DNA from: Streptomyces ferrugineus
GTDB taxonomy: Bacteria; Actinomycetota; Actinomycetes; Streptomycetales; Streptomycetaceae
Direction of reading: 5' to 3'
Length of the DNA stretch: 64,000 bases
NCBI RefSeq assembly: GCF_015160855.1
Contig: NZ_CP063373.1
Span: 6,138,001 to 6,202,000 of the forward strand
Both the position numbers and the translations under genes were made by a program. Below the pieces are notes generated by a model. That model worked only from the letters and a program-made list of their open reading frames with translations, did no database searches and had not been told where the DNA came from. Positions 7,854-16,727 of the stretch are shown here, piece after piece. Position 1 is the first letter of the stretch; each line of letters opens with the position of its first letter.

Positions 7854-7965
7854 TGGCGCCCGGCTTGTCAAAGGGAGACAGAGAGGAGGCAGAGAGAAAG
7901 CGGAGAGGAGACGGGCAGGGTTGACAGCGGCACCAAGCCGCACCCAAGGTGAGCTGGACAGAAAA

Positions 7966-7977
7966 TGGACCGGTCCA
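7966..7977. promoter_or_regulatory. LacI-type operator before the Gfo/Idh operon
   Basis: TGGACCGGTCCA is a perfect 12-bp palindrome of LacI type, ending 13 bp before the ATG of the first dehydrogenase. With the related site at 7838-7853 it defines the regulon of the adjacent LacI gene. Confidence 0.6.
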
Positions 7978-7990
7978 AAGAGGGGCTGCA

Positions 7991-9151
7991 ATGGTGGACA
8001 CGCTCGGCGTCGCCGTCGTCGGATTCGGCTGGATGGGGCGGGTGCACACCCAGGCGTACGCCCGTATTCCGCACCACTACCCGCAACTGCCCCTGCGCCC
8101 GCGGCTGGTGACCGTCGCCGAGGAGGTGCCCGGCCGGGCCGAGGAGGCCGCCGCGCAGTTCGGGTTCGCCTCGACGACCCGCGACTGGCGCGAGGTGGCC
8201 GCCGACCCGCGGGTGCGGGCCGTCAGCATCACGGCCCCGAACTTCCTGCACCGCGAGATCGGTGTCGCGATGGCGGAGGCCGGCAAGCACATCTGGATCG
8301 AGAAGCCGGTGGGCCTGACCACCGAGGACGCCCGCGCGGTCGCGGACGCGGCGGCCAAGGCCGGTGTGCAGAGCGCGGTCGGCTTCAACTACCGCAACGC
8401 GCCCGCCGTGGAGACCGCCCGCGAGCTGATCGCGTCCGGCGAGATCGGCACCGTCACACATGTCCGCGTCCGGCTCTTCAGCGACTACGCGGCGCACCCT
8501 CAGTCCGCTCTGACCTGGCGCTACGAGCGGGAGCGCGGGGGCAGCGGAGTGCTCGGCGACCTCGCTTCGCACGGCGCCGACCTGGCCCGCTTCCTGCTGG
8601 GCGACATCGCCTCGCTGACCGCCGACACCGCGATCTTCGTCCCCGAGCGGGCCCGCCCGACCGGCGCCACCGCCGGGCACACCCTCGCCACCGGGGAACT
8701 GGGCCCGGTCGAGAACGAGGACTACGTCAACTGCCTGCTGCGCTTCGCCTCCGGCGCCCGCGGTGTGCTGGAGGCCTGCCGGGTCTCGGTCGGCGAGCAG
8801 AACAACTACGGCTTCGAGGTGCACGGCACCAAGGGCGCGGTGTTCTGGGACTTCCGCCGCATGGGCGAGCTCGGCGTCAGCCAGGGCACCAGCTACCAGG
8901 ACCAGCCGGTCAGCACGCTGTACGTCGGCCCGGCGCACGGCGAGTACGGCGCGTTCCAGCCGGGCGCCGCGACGAGCATGGGCTACGACGACCTGAAGGT
9001 GATCGAGGCGCAGCGCTTCCTGCGCTCGGTCGCCGAGGGCACCCCGCACGGGGCCACCCTCGCGGACGCCGTGCACAGCGCCACCGTCCTGGACGCCATG
9101 TCCCGGTCCGCCGAGAGCGGCTCCTGGGTGGACGTGGAGGTGCCGGCATGA
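7991..9151 (+). CDS. Gfo/Idh/MocA-family dehydrogenase
   Basis: The 386-residue protein has an N-terminal Rossmann fold (VVGFGWMGRVH near residue 10), the diagnostic EKP motif in WIEKPVGL near residue 100, and DLASHGADLARFLLG, carrying the Asp/His pair used for hydride transfer. It is NAD(P)-dependent and oxidises or reduces a hydroxyl of a sugar or cyclitol. The start follows GAGGGG. Its stop overlaps the next dehydrogenase by 4 bp. The LacI-type palindrome just upstream implies control by the divergent repressor. The precise substrate is not visible. Confidence 0.85.
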   Translation: MVDTLGVAVVGFGWMGRVHTQAYARIPHHYPQLPLRPRLVTVAEEVPGRAEEAAAQFGFASTTRDWREVAADPRVRAVSITAPNFLHREIGVAMAEAGKHIWIEKPVGLTTEDARAVADAAAKAGVQSAVGFNYRNAPAVETARELIASGEIGTVTHVRVRLFSDYAAHPQSALTWRYERERGGSGVLGDLASHGADLARFLLGDIASLTADTAIFVPERARPTGATAGHTLATGELGPVENEDYVNCLLRFASGARGVLEACRVSVGEQNNYGFEVHGTKGAVFWDFRRMGELGVSQGTSYQDQPVSTLYVGPAHGEYGAFQPGAATSMGYDDLKVIEAQRFLRSVAEGTPHGATLADAVHSATVLDAMSRSAESGSWVDVEVPA

Positions 9152-10140
9152 CGGTCCGGGTGGGCGTGATCGGTGCGGGGGTGATGGGCGCCGACCATGT
9201 GCGGCTGCTGCACGGCTGTGTCCCGGACGCCGAGGTCGTCGCGGTGGCGGACGTCGACGGGGCGCGGGCCAGGGCCCTCGCGGACACCGTGCCGGGCGCG
9301 CGGTCCGGCACCGACGCGCGGGCGCTGATCGCCGATCCCGGCGTGGACGCGGTGGTCATCGCCTCGCACGACTCCACCCACGCCGAGCTGACCGTCGCCG
9401 CCGTGCGCGCCGGGAAGCCGGTGCTGTGCGAGAAGCCGCTGGCGCCGACCGTCGCGGAGTGCGTCGAGGTGGTGCGGGAGGACGACAAGGCGGGCGGCGG
9501 GCTGGTCTCGGTCGGGTTCATGCGCCGGTTCGACCCGGCGTACGTCGCGCTGAAGGCGGTGCTCGGCGAGGGCGGGAGCGGCAGGCCCCGGGTGGTGCAC
9601 TGCGTGAGCCGGGGTGTGACCTCGGCGTCGGGCGCGGTCAGCGAGTTCAGCGTCACCGGGTCGGCGATCCACGAGTTCGACACCGTGCCGTGGCTGCTGG
9701 ACTCGCCGGTCACGGCGGTCTCCTGGCACGCTCCCGAGGGTGAGTCGGCGCCCGGCCTGCGCGACCCGCAGATCATGCTGCTGCACACGGCGGACGGCAC
9801 GCTCACCACCGTCGAGACCTTCCTCAACGCCGGCTACGGCTACGACATCCGCTGCGAGGTCGTCTGCGAGCGCGGCGCGCTGCAACTGGCCGACCCCGCC
9901 CTGGTCGTGAGCCACCTGGACCGGGCCCGCTCCACCGGCTACCCGGCGGACTGGCGGCCCCGTTTCGCCGACGCCTACCGGCTGGAGCTCAAGGCGTGGA
10001 TCGACGCCCTCGTCGCCGGACGGCCCTCCCCGCTGGCCTCCGCCCGCGCGGGCCTGACCGCCTCCGGGGTCGCCGATGCCGTGATCGCCTCCATGCGCGA
10101 CGGCGGCCGGACCGTGCCCGTCTCCGTCCCCGCCCTGTGA
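9148..10140 (+). CDS. Gfo/Idh/MocA dehydrogenase, inositol 2-dehydrogenase-like
   Basis: This 330-residue enzyme has VIGAGVMGADH at the N-terminus, CEKPLAP near residue 91 and GSAIHEFDTVPWLL near residue 170. That is the His-x-x-Asp arrangement of the IolG branch. The overall sequence is close in pattern to the dehydrogenase at 16728-17753. ATGA coupling to the gene before it suggests that the two act on related compounds, perhaps successive oxidation and epimerisation of an inositol isomer. It should oxidise a ring hydroxyl to an inosose with NAD. Confidence 0.8.
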   Translation: MTVRVGVIGAGVMGADHVRLLHGCVPDAEVVAVADVDGARARALADTVPGARSGTDARALIADPGVDAVVIASHDSTHAELTVAAVRAGKPVLCEKPLAPTVAECVEVVREDDKAGGGLVSVGFMRRFDPAYVALKAVLGEGGSGRPRVVHCVSRGVTSASGAVSEFSVTGSAIHEFDTVPWLLDSPVTAVSWHAPEGESAPGLRDPQIMLLHTADGTLTTVETFLNAGYGYDIRCEVVCERGALQLADPALVVSHLDRARSTGYPADWRPRFADAYRLELKAWIDALVAGRPSPLASARAGLTASGVADAVIASMRDGGRTVPVSVPAL

Positions 10141-10157
10141 CCCCCGGGAGCCACGTC

Positions 10158-11201
10158 GTGTCCGCACTCCCCTCTCCGCGCACCCCCGACCCGATGTCCG
10201 CACCGGCCCTCGACTGGGGTGTGCTCGGCACCGGTTGGATCGCCGAGCGGTTCATCGGCTCGGTCCGACGCCACACCCGTCAGCGCTTCACCGCCGTCGC
10301 CTCGCGCGACGCGGCCCGCGCCGAAGAGTTCGCCGTACGGCACGGCGTCACGCGCGCGTACGGCTCGTACGCTGAACTGGTGGCCGACGACGAGGTCGAC
10401 GTCGTGTACGTCGCCACCGAGCACACCGCCCATCTCGCCGGTGCGCGACTGGCGTTGGAGGCCGGCAAGCACGTCCTGGTCGAGAAGCCGCTCGGCCTGA
10501 ACGCGGGGCAGGCCGCCGAGATCGCCGAACTCGCCGCCGAGCGCGGGCTGTTCTGCGCGGAAGCGCTGTGGACGTTCTTCCTGCCGCGCTTCGACGTCGT
10601 ACGTCAGGTGCTCGGCTCCGGGCTGCTCGGCGAGGTCCGCTCCGTGCTGGCCGACCTGGGCGAGTACTTCGACCCGGCCGGCGGTCACCGCATCCTGCGC
10701 GCCGACCTCGCGGGCGGTCCGCTGCTCGACCTCGGCACGTATCCGGTGTCCCTGGCGACGTGGGTGCTGGGCACGCCGGACACCGTCCAGGCGTCCGGCG
10801 TGGCGCATCCGGCCGGGGTGAACGGGCAGGTCGGGGCGGTGCTGAGCACCGCTCGCGGTGACCAGGCGGTCGTCCACACCACCCTCTTCAGCGACACGCC
10901 GACCACCGCCGTCATCGCGGGCACGAAGGGCACGCTCACCCTGCCGGGGCCCTTCTACCAGCCGGGCGACGTGGTGTTCACCCCGGCCGGGGGCGGCACC
11001 CCACTGACGTACACCGAACCTCATATCGGGCACGACGGGCTGCACTTCGAGGCCGCCGAGGTCGCCCGGCGCGTCGGGGACGGCCATCTCGAGACGCCGC
11101 TGCGCCCGCTCGCCGACTCGGTCGCCACGCTGCGGGTGCTGGACGGGATCCGGCGGCGATGCGGCATCGTGTTTCCCGGCGAGCCGGCACCCGCCGCCTG
11201 A
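10158..11201 (+). CDS. Gfo/Idh/MocA dehydrogenase, Tyr-type (xylose/dihydrodiol dehydrogenase-like)
   Basis: A GTG start with GGGAG seven bases upstream gives 347 residues. The fold is the same as its neighbours, with VLGTGWIAERF at the front and VEKPLGLN near residue 108. The catalytic segment is LLDLGTYPVSLATWVLG, the DxGxY pattern of the D-xylose / glucose-fructose-oxidoreductase / dimeric dihydrodiol dehydrogenase branch rather than the His-x-x-Asp of IolG. It lies 17 bp behind the second dehydrogenase and ends this LacI-controlled set. The substrate is unknown. Confidence 0.8.
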   Translation: MSALPSPRTPDPMSAPALDWGVLGTGWIAERFIGSVRRHTRQRFTAVASRDAARAEEFAVRHGVTRAYGSYAELVADDEVDVVYVATEHTAHLAGARLALEAGKHVLVEKPLGLNAGQAAEIAELAAERGLFCAEALWTFFLPRFDVVRQVLGSGLLGEVRSVLADLGEYFDPAGGHRILRADLAGGPLLDLGTYPVSLATWVLGTPDTVQASGVAHPAGVNGQVGAVLSTARGDQAVVHTTLFSDTPTTAVIAGTKGTLTLPGPFYQPGDVVFTPAGGGTPLTYTEPHIGHDGLHFEAAEVARRVGDGHLETPLRPLADSVATLRVLDGIRRRCGIVFPGEPAPAA

Positions 11202-11437
11202 GCGCTCCGCTGGGGGTGCCGGGACATGCCGTCGACCGGCTGCGGCGCCATCGTGGCTGGTCGCGCCCGCACGGCGAAGCCGCACAACGCCACAACCCCG
11301 CGCCCCCTCAGCGCTTCACCGCACCACACCGGATCCACCCAACCCACCCAGCGCCCCGCCGACAGCACCACCCCAGTGCCGCAGATCGCTACAGCCCCGC
11401 GCCCTTTCGGGTGCTCGTCCCCTGGGGCGGTTCGGTC
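11202..11437. other. Intergenic region with a degenerate Streptomyces-type repeat
   Basis: This stretch between convergent genes has no credible gene. It contains CGTGGCTGGTCGCGC and two CGCGCCC-plus-short-tail stretches resembling the dispersed GGCTGGTCGCGCAGTTCC-CGCGCCCC element that I recall from many Streptomyces intergenic regions, here with drift. It may serve as a terminator between the dehydrogenase and the LacI gene. Confidence 0.3.
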
Positions 11438-12472
11438 TCAGCCGAGCGTCGGCTGGGACGGCATGTTGTAGGGCGTCACCACCTGGATCGGCGACGGCGT
11501 CGTCGGCCCGGCGGGCGGCAGTGCGCCGTGGGCCCGCATCACGGTGTGGCAGGCCTCGCGCATGTCCTGGCGCAGATCGTGGTGGAGCACGGCGGACAGG
11601 CGGTGCTCGCGCAGCAGGCGGGTGTTGTCGTGGTCGAGGTCGTGTGCGATGAGCACGGCGCATTCGCGGCCCGCGTCCTCGAAGGCCCGCAGCGTGGCGA
11701 TGTTGCCGCCGCCGATCGAGTAGACGGCGCGGATGTCCGGGTCGCGTTCCAGCGCGGCCCGGACGAGGTCGTACTGGGTGGCGTCCAGGCCCTGTCCCTC
11801 GGCGATCTCGACGAGTGTGCGGTCGGGGTGGCGGGTCCGCATGACGCTGCGGAAGCCCATCTCGCGCTCCTCCTCGTTGCGGAAGAAGCCGCTGCTGAGG
11901 CTGGTCAGCACATGGGCGGGGCGGTCGCCGAGCCACTGGCCCATGAGGTAGGCCGCGGTCGCGCCCGCCGCCCGGTTGTCTATGCCGACGTAGGCGAGGC
12001 GCGCCGTGGCGGGCAGGTCCGTCACCAGGGTCACCACCGGGATGCCGGCCTCCGCGAGCCGGGCGACGGCGGCGGTGACCTCGGGGACGTCCGGGGCCTT
12101 GAGGATCACGCCCTGCGAGCCGCGCCGGGCGATGCGGTCCAGCGTCCCGGTCAGCTCCCGCACCGGCCCGGTCTCCCGGAAGTGGAAGCGTGAGCGCACG
12201 ACCGCCGGGTGCAGGGACGGCAGCTCGGCCTCCAGGGCGGCGCGTACGGCGGTGGTGAACCGCTCGGGCGCCTGCACCACCATGTCGATCATGAAGGTAC
12301 GGCCCTGCAGCCGGACCTGGGTGCGCTGCCGGTCCAGGTCGGCTATCGCCTGCTGGACCTCCCGCGCGGTGCTCTCGCGCACTCCTCCCCGGCCGTTCAG
12401 GACACGGTCGACGGTGGCCTCGCTCAGGCCCGCCTGACGTGCGATCTCCCGGATCGGGAAGGGGTGGCCCAT
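11438..12472 (-). CDS. LacI-family repressor of the dioxygenase-dehydrogenase operon
   Basis: The ATG with AGGAG seven bases upstream gives 344 residues. The first 25 hold the LacI helix-turn-helix (IREIARQAGLSEATVDRVLN), and the rest is a sugar-binding-protein-like domain containing NRAAGATAAYLMGQWL. It is divergent from the PhyH-type dioxygenase gene. A perfect palindrome at 12525-12536 lies between them. The ligand is probably a cyclitol or sugar, given the dehydrogenases it would control. Confidence 0.85.
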   Translation of the reverse strand: MGHPFPIREIARQAGLSEATVDRVLNGRGGVRESTAREVQQAIADLDRQRTQVRLQGRTFMIDMVVQAPERFTTAVRAALEAELPSLHPAVVRSRFHFRETGPVRELTGTLDRIARRGSQGVILKAPDVPEVTAAVARLAEAGIPVVTLVTDLPATARLAYVGIDNRAAGATAAYLMGQWLGDRPAHVLTSLSSGFFRNEEEREMGFRSVMRTRHPDRTLVEIAEGQGLDATQYDLVRAALERDPDIRAVYSIGGGNIATLRAFEDAGRECAVLIAHDLDHDNTRLLREHRLSAVLHHDLRQDMREACHTVMRAHGALPPAGPTTPSPIQVVTPYNMPSQPTLG

Positions 12473-12524
12473 GCGTCGGCTCCTGAGGGGTTTTTGATGG
12501 GCGGCTGCTGGTTGTTCGACGGGA

Positions 12525-12536
12525 TTGTCATGACAA
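12525..12536. promoter_or_regulatory. TTGTCATGACAA operator between LacI gene and PhyH gene
   Basis: A perfect 12-bp palindrome is centred about 50 bp before both divergent start codons. It is unlike the TGGACCGGTCCA site of the first LacI set, so the two repressors probably do not cross-regulate. Confidence 0.6.
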
Positions 12537-12578
12537 GAATGGCACCGCTGAGTCGCCCCTGTCACCGAGAGGACGCCG

Positions 12579-13745
12579 ATGTCCTTCACCTCCGTACACC
12601 GCCGGGCCTGGCTGTCCGAGCGCGACTGCGACCTCGCGGAATTCCGTGCGCTCGTGGAGCGGACGACCGGCCTCGCCGACTACCCGTACGCCTCCGCCGT
12701 GGAGCGGGGCGTCCTGGTCTACGACAGCGACCGGCTCCGCAGGGCGGACGACCACCGTGGGGTACAGGCGGAACTGGTCCGTGCCCTCACCGACGGACCG
12801 GGCATCGTGGTCTTCCAGGGCGCCTTCCCGGACCCGGAGGTCGTCGACCGGCTCAGTGCCGTGTTCGACGCCCTGATCGCCGAACAGCGGGCCTCGGGAG
12901 CGGCCGCCGGGGACCACTTCGCCAAGCCGGGCGCCAACGACCGGGTCTGGAACGCGTTGGAGAAGGCGGCCCGCCACGACCCGGATGCCTTCGCCGACTA
13001 CTACGCCAACGACGTCCTGGCCCTGGTCTCGACCGCCTGGCTCGGCCCCGGCTACCAGGTGACCTCGCAGGTCAACGTGGTCAACCCGGGCGGCGCGGCG
13101 CAGTCCGCGCACCGCGACTACCATCTGGGCATCCTCTCCAACGAGGCCGCGGCCGCCTACCCGGCCCATGTGCACGCCCTCTCCCCCGTGCTCACCCTCC
13201 AGGGCGCCGTCGCGCACTGCGACATGCCGGTGGAGTCGGGGCCCACGCTGTACCTGCCGTACTCGCAGACCTACGAGCCCGGCTACCTCGCGTGGCGGCT
13301 GCCCGGGTTCCGTGAGTACTTCGAGGCGCACCACGTCCAGTTGCCGCTCGCCAAGGGTGACGCGGCCTTCTTCAACCCGGCACTGTTCCACGCGGCCGGC
13401 ACCAACCGGTCGGCGGCCATCCGGCGCATGGCCAACCTCCTGCAGGTGTCCTCCGCGTTCGGGCGCGCCATGGAGACGGTGGACCGCAAGGCCGTCGCGA
13501 ACGCCGTCTACCCCGTGCTCCTGAAGCGCCTGCGCGAGGGCGCGGACGAGACGTGGGCGGCGAACGTGATCGCCGCGAGCGCCGAGGGCTACCCCTTCCC
13601 CACCAACCTCGACAGCGATCCGCCGGTCGACGGGATGGCCCCGCCCTCGCAGGCGGACGTCGTACGGCGGGCGCTTCGCGAGACATGGACGCCCGAGTCG
13701 CTGCGCGACGAACTGCGGGCCGGCGCCGAGCGGCGCCAGAGCTGA
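12579..13745 (+). CDS. Phytanoyl-CoA dioxygenase (PhyH)-family Fe/2-oxoglutarate oxygenase
   Basis: The 388-residue protein has the facial triad His178-x-Asp180 (SAHRDYH) and His271 (ALFHAAG). Arg277 or Arg282 could bind 2-oxoglutarate. PhyH enzymes hydroxylate or oxidatively demethylate small molecules. Here it heads an operon with an SDR and two Gfo/Idh dehydrogenases, next to the inositol genes. One attractive role is removal of an O-methyl group from a methylated inositol such as pinitol. GAGAGGA precedes the ATG, and a LacI-type palindrome lies upstream. The family is clear; the substrate is speculation. Confidence 0.8.
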   Translation: MSFTSVHRRAWLSERDCDLAEFRALVERTTGLADYPYASAVERGVLVYDSDRLRRADDHRGVQAELVRALTDGPGIVVFQGAFPDPEVVDRLSAVFDALIAEQRASGAAAGDHFAKPGANDRVWNALEKAARHDPDAFADYYANDVLALVSTAWLGPGYQVTSQVNVVNPGGAAQSAHRDYHLGILSNEAAAAYPAHVHALSPVLTLQGAVAHCDMPVESGPTLYLPYSQTYEPGYLAWRLPGFREYFEAHHVQLPLAKGDAAFFNPALFHAAGTNRSAAIRRMANLLQVSSAFGRAMETVDRKAVANAVYPVLLKRLREGADETWAANVIAASAEGYPFPTNLDSDPPVDGMAPPSQADVVRRALRETWTPESLRDELRAGAERRQS

Positions 13746-13771
13746 TCAGAGCTGAAAGGACCCGGAAACAC

Positions 13772-14548
13772 ATGGGACTTCTCGACGACAAGGTCGTCCT
13801 CGTCAACGGCGGCAGCCAGGGCGTGGGTGCCGCCATCGCGCGGGCCGCCGTCCGCGAGGGGGCGGTCGTGGCCGTCACCGGGCGGCGTCCGGAACCCGGT
13901 GAGGCGCTGGTGGCCGAGCTGGCCGCCGACGGGGGCAAAGCCATGTTCGTGCAGGCCGACCTGTCGGACGCCGAGCGGGCGAAGGCCTCCGTCGCGGAGG
14001 TCGTGGACGCGTACGGGCGGATCAACTGCCTGGTCAACTCGGCGGGGCTGACGTCCCGGGGCACGCTGCTCGACACCACGCCCGAGCTGTTCGACCAGCA
14101 CATCGCGATCAACCTCAAGGCACCGTTCTTCGCGATGCAGGCCGCCGTCTCGGACATGGTCGCCCGCAAGGCACCCGGCACGATCGTCAACATCATCACG
14201 TCCTCGGCGCACGGCGGGCAGCCCTTCCTCGCGCCGTACGTCTCCGCCAAGGCCGGCCTCATCGGCCTGACCCGCAACGCCGCGCACGCCCACCGCTTCG
14301 ACCGGGTCCGCATCAACGGCCTGAACATCGGCTGGACGGCGACCGAGGGCGAGGACGCCACGCAGAAGGCCTTCCACGGCGCCGGCGACGACTGGCTCCA
14401 GGAGGCGGCCGCGAAGCTGCCGATGGGCAAGCTGGGCCAGCCGGACGAGATCGCCGACTTCGTGGTCTTCCTGCTGTCGGACCGGTCCGGGGTGGTCACC
14501 GGGTCGGTGATCGACTGGGACCAGAACGTCCTCGGCGGACTCGACTGA
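13772..14548 (+). CDS. Short-chain dehydrogenase/reductase
   Basis: The 258-residue classical SDR has a nucleotide-binding stretch GGSQGVG near residues 13-19, NSAG near residue 90, a catalytic Ser in ITSSAHGG, and YVSAK supplying Tyr and Lys. The C-terminus ends in a GSVIDWDQNVLGG cap typical of sugar and polyol dehydrogenases. It follows the dioxygenase gene by 26 bp and precedes an IolG-like gene, so it probably oxidises the product of one of them. Confidence 0.85.
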   Translation: MGLLDDKVVLVNGGSQGVGAAIARAAVREGAVVAVTGRRPEPGEALVAELAADGGKAMFVQADLSDAERAKASVAEVVDAYGRINCLVNSAGLTSRGTLLDTTPELFDQHIAINLKAPFFAMQAAVSDMVARKAPGTIVNIITSSAHGGQPFLAPYVSAKAGLIGLTRNAAHAHRFDRVRINGLNIGWTATEGEDATQKAFHGAGDDWLQEAAAKLPMGKLGQPDEIADFVVFLLSDRSGVVTGSVIDWDQNVLGGLD

Positions 14549-14594
14549 GAACTCCCCGCAAGAAACCCGCACCGTCCCTAGGAGCAACATCCCC

Positions 14595-15599
14595 ATGCGT
14601 ATCGGAATCCTCGGCCTCGGCCGCATCGGCGCCTTCCACGCCGAGACCCTGTCCGCGCTCGACGCGGTCGACTCCCTCGTCGTCACCGACCCGTTCGCGG
14701 ACGCCGCCAAGGCCGCCGCGGAGCGGTTCGGCGCCGAGGTCGTGGACTCGCCGGAGGACCTGCTCGCGGCCGGTGTGGACGGCATCGTCGTCGCCGCCGC
14801 GACCGACGCCCATCCGGCGCTGATCCTGGCCGGTGTCGAGGCCGGCATCCCCGTCTTCTGCGAGAAGCCCGTCGCCAGGACCATGAGCGAGGGCGTCGAG
14901 GTGCTGAAGGCCGTCCAGGGCAAGGACGTGCCGATCCAGATCGGCTACAACCGCCGCTTCGACACCGGTTTCGTCAACGCCCGCGCCGCGGTGCACAGCG
15001 GTGAGCTCGGCAAACTGCACACGGTCCGCTCGACCACCCTGGACCCGGCGCCGCCGCCCGCCGCGTACATCGCCGCCTCCGGTGGCATCTTCCGGGACTG
15101 CTCGGTGCACGACTTCGACATCATCCGCTGGGTGACCGGCCGCGAGGTGCGCGAGGTGTACGCCGTCGGCGGCAACAAGGGCGCCGACTACATCAAGGAG
15201 GCGGGCGACGCCGACACCACCGGGGCGATCCTCACCCTGGACGACGGCACCATCGCGGTGGTCTCCAACTCCCGCCACAACGCCCGGGGTTACGACGTCC
15301 GCATGGAGATCCACGGCTTCCAGGACTCCATCGCGGTCGGCCTGGAGGACAAGCTGCCGCTGCGCTCGGTCGAGCCCGGCGTGACCTTCCCGGCGGGCAC
15401 CCCGCACGACTTCTTCATGGACCGCTTCACCGCGGCCTACCGCGCCGAACTCACCGCGTTCACCGAGGTCGTGGCCGGCTCCCGGCCCTCCCCGTGCACG
15501 ATCGAGGACGCCCTGGAGGCCGGCTGGATCGCGGACGCGTGCACACTGTCGCTTCAGGAGCACCGTCCGGTGACGATCGAGGAGGTACGGCAGGCATGA
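14595..15599 (+). CDS. iolG: Inositol 2-dehydrogenase-like Gfo/Idh/MocA enzyme
   Basis: This is a 334-residue IolG-type enzyme: GLGRIGAFH near residue 7, CEKPVAR near residue 95, GYNRRFD near residue 118 and VHDFDIIRWVTG near residue 173. These match the lysine and His-x-x-Asp catalytic groups of myo-inositol 2-dehydrogenase. It converts an inositol to the 2-keto form with NAD. The stop overlaps the next gene by 4 bp. Since another IolG-like gene lies with the iol import genes at 16728, this one may serve a different stereoisomer such as scyllo- or D-chiro-inositol. Confidence 0.8.
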   Translation: MRIGILGLGRIGAFHAETLSALDAVDSLVVTDPFADAAKAAAERFGAEVVDSPEDLLAAGVDGIVVAAATDAHPALILAGVEAGIPVFCEKPVARTMSEGVEVLKAVQGKDVPIQIGYNRRFDTGFVNARAAVHSGELGKLHTVRSTTLDPAPPPAAYIAASGGIFRDCSVHDFDIIRWVTGREVREVYAVGGNKGADYIKEAGDADTTGAILTLDDGTIAVVSNSRHNARGYDVRMEIHGFQDSIAVGLEDKLPLRSVEPGVTFPAGTPHDFFMDRFTAAYRAELTAFTEVVAGSRPSPCTIEDALEAGWIADACTLSLQEHRPVTIEEVRQA

Positions 15600-16618
15600 A
15601 CGACTCGGGCCCGCAGCCGCTGCGCATCGGAGTGCTGGGCGCGGCACGCATCACCGAGCTCTCCCTCGTCGGCCCGGCCCGCACGACCGGCCACCGCCTC
15701 GTGGCGGTGGCCGCGCGCGACCGGTCCCGCGCCGCGGCGTTCGCCGACGAGCACGACGTGGAGCGGGTGGTGGACTCCTACGCCGATCTGCTCGCCGACC
15801 CCGAGGTCGAGGTCGTCTACAACCCGCTCGCCAACGGTCTGCACGGGCCGTGGAACCTCGCCGCGCTCGCGGCCGGCAAGCACGTCCTGACGGAGAAGCC
15901 GTCGGCGAGCAACGCCGACGAGGCGGCCGAGGTGCTGCGGGCGAGCGCGAAGGCCGGGACGGTCTTCATGGAGGCGTTCCACTACCTCTTCCACCCGGTC
16001 ACCCGGCGCCTGCACGAGATCCTGGCCAGCGGTGAACTGGGCGATCTCCAGCGGGTGGAGACACTCGTGGCCATCCCGGCACCCGGCGACTCCGACCCCC
16101 GCTGGTCGCTGCCGCTGGCGGGCGGCGCCGTGATGGACCTCGGCTGCTACGGCCTGCACGCGGTGCGGATGCTCGCGCCCTGGGCGGGCGGTGCGCCGCG
16201 CCTCGTCTCCGCGCGTGGCGGGGAGCGGGCGGGCGCACCGGGCGTCGACGAGTGGCTGGACGCCGAGCTGGCGTATCCCGGCGGGGCGACCGCCTCCGCG
16301 CGCTGCCACATGGCGTACGGCGAGCTGGAGATGAGCTGCCGGATCGTCGGCACCCGGGGCGAGGCGTTCGCGCCGAACTTCGTGCTGCCGCACCGGGACG
16401 ACCGGGTCGTGGTGCGCACGGCGGACGGTGAGCGCACGGAGCGGCTCGGCACGCGCTCGTCGTACACCTACCAGCTGGAGGCGCTCGCCGCGCACATACG
16501 GCGGGACGCGCCGCTGCCGTTGGACGCGCAGGACGCGCTGGCGACGATGACGCTGATCGACGAGTCCTACCGCGCGGCGGGCTTCGAGCCGCGGCCGCGT
16601 ATGTCGCTCGCGGGCTGA
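15596..16618 (+). CDS. Gfo/Idh/MocA dehydrogenase, Tyr-type
   Basis: The 340-residue protein has VLGAARITEL at the front, TEKPSASN near residue 99 and VMDLGCYGLHAVRM near residue 181. It therefore belongs to the DxGxY branch, like the gene at 10158. It overlaps the IolG-like gene by 4 bp and ends the operon, in front of a strong terminator. Pairing of a His-type and a Tyr-type dehydrogenase occurs in both LacI-controlled sets, which suggests a repeated two-step redox scheme. Confidence 0.8.
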   Translation: MNDSGPQPLRIGVLGAARITELSLVGPARTTGHRLVAVAARDRSRAAAFADEHDVERVVDSYADLLADPEVEVVYNPLANGLHGPWNLAALAAGKHVLTEKPSASNADEAAEVLRASAKAGTVFMEAFHYLFHPVTRRLHEILASGELGDLQRVETLVAIPAPGDSDPRWSLPLAGGAVMDLGCYGLHAVRMLAPWAGGAPRLVSARGGERAGAPGVDEWLDAELAYPGGATASARCHMAYGELEMSCRIVGTRGEAFAPNFVLPHRDDRVVVRTADGERTERLGTRSSYTYQLEALAAHIRRDAPLPLDAQDALATMTLIDESYRAAGFEPRPRMSLAG

Positions 16619-16628
16619 GGGAGCGTAC

Positions 16629-16684
16629 GGCGGACACGGCTGAGGGCCGGGGACAGTGTTCCCCGGCCCTCAGCCGTGTCCGCC
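16629..16684. terminator. Bidirectional hairpin terminator with a 25-bp perfect stem
   Basis: A perfect 25-bp inverted repeat with a 6-base loop (CAGTGT) sits between two convergent operons, 10 bp after one stop and about 40 bp from the other. There is no T-run, as is common for Streptomyces terminators. It would end transcription from both sides. Confidence 0.8.
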
Positions 16685-16727
16685 CCGCCGGCCCTCGGCC
16701 AGGTCGGGCCGGCGGGCCGGCGTGCCG

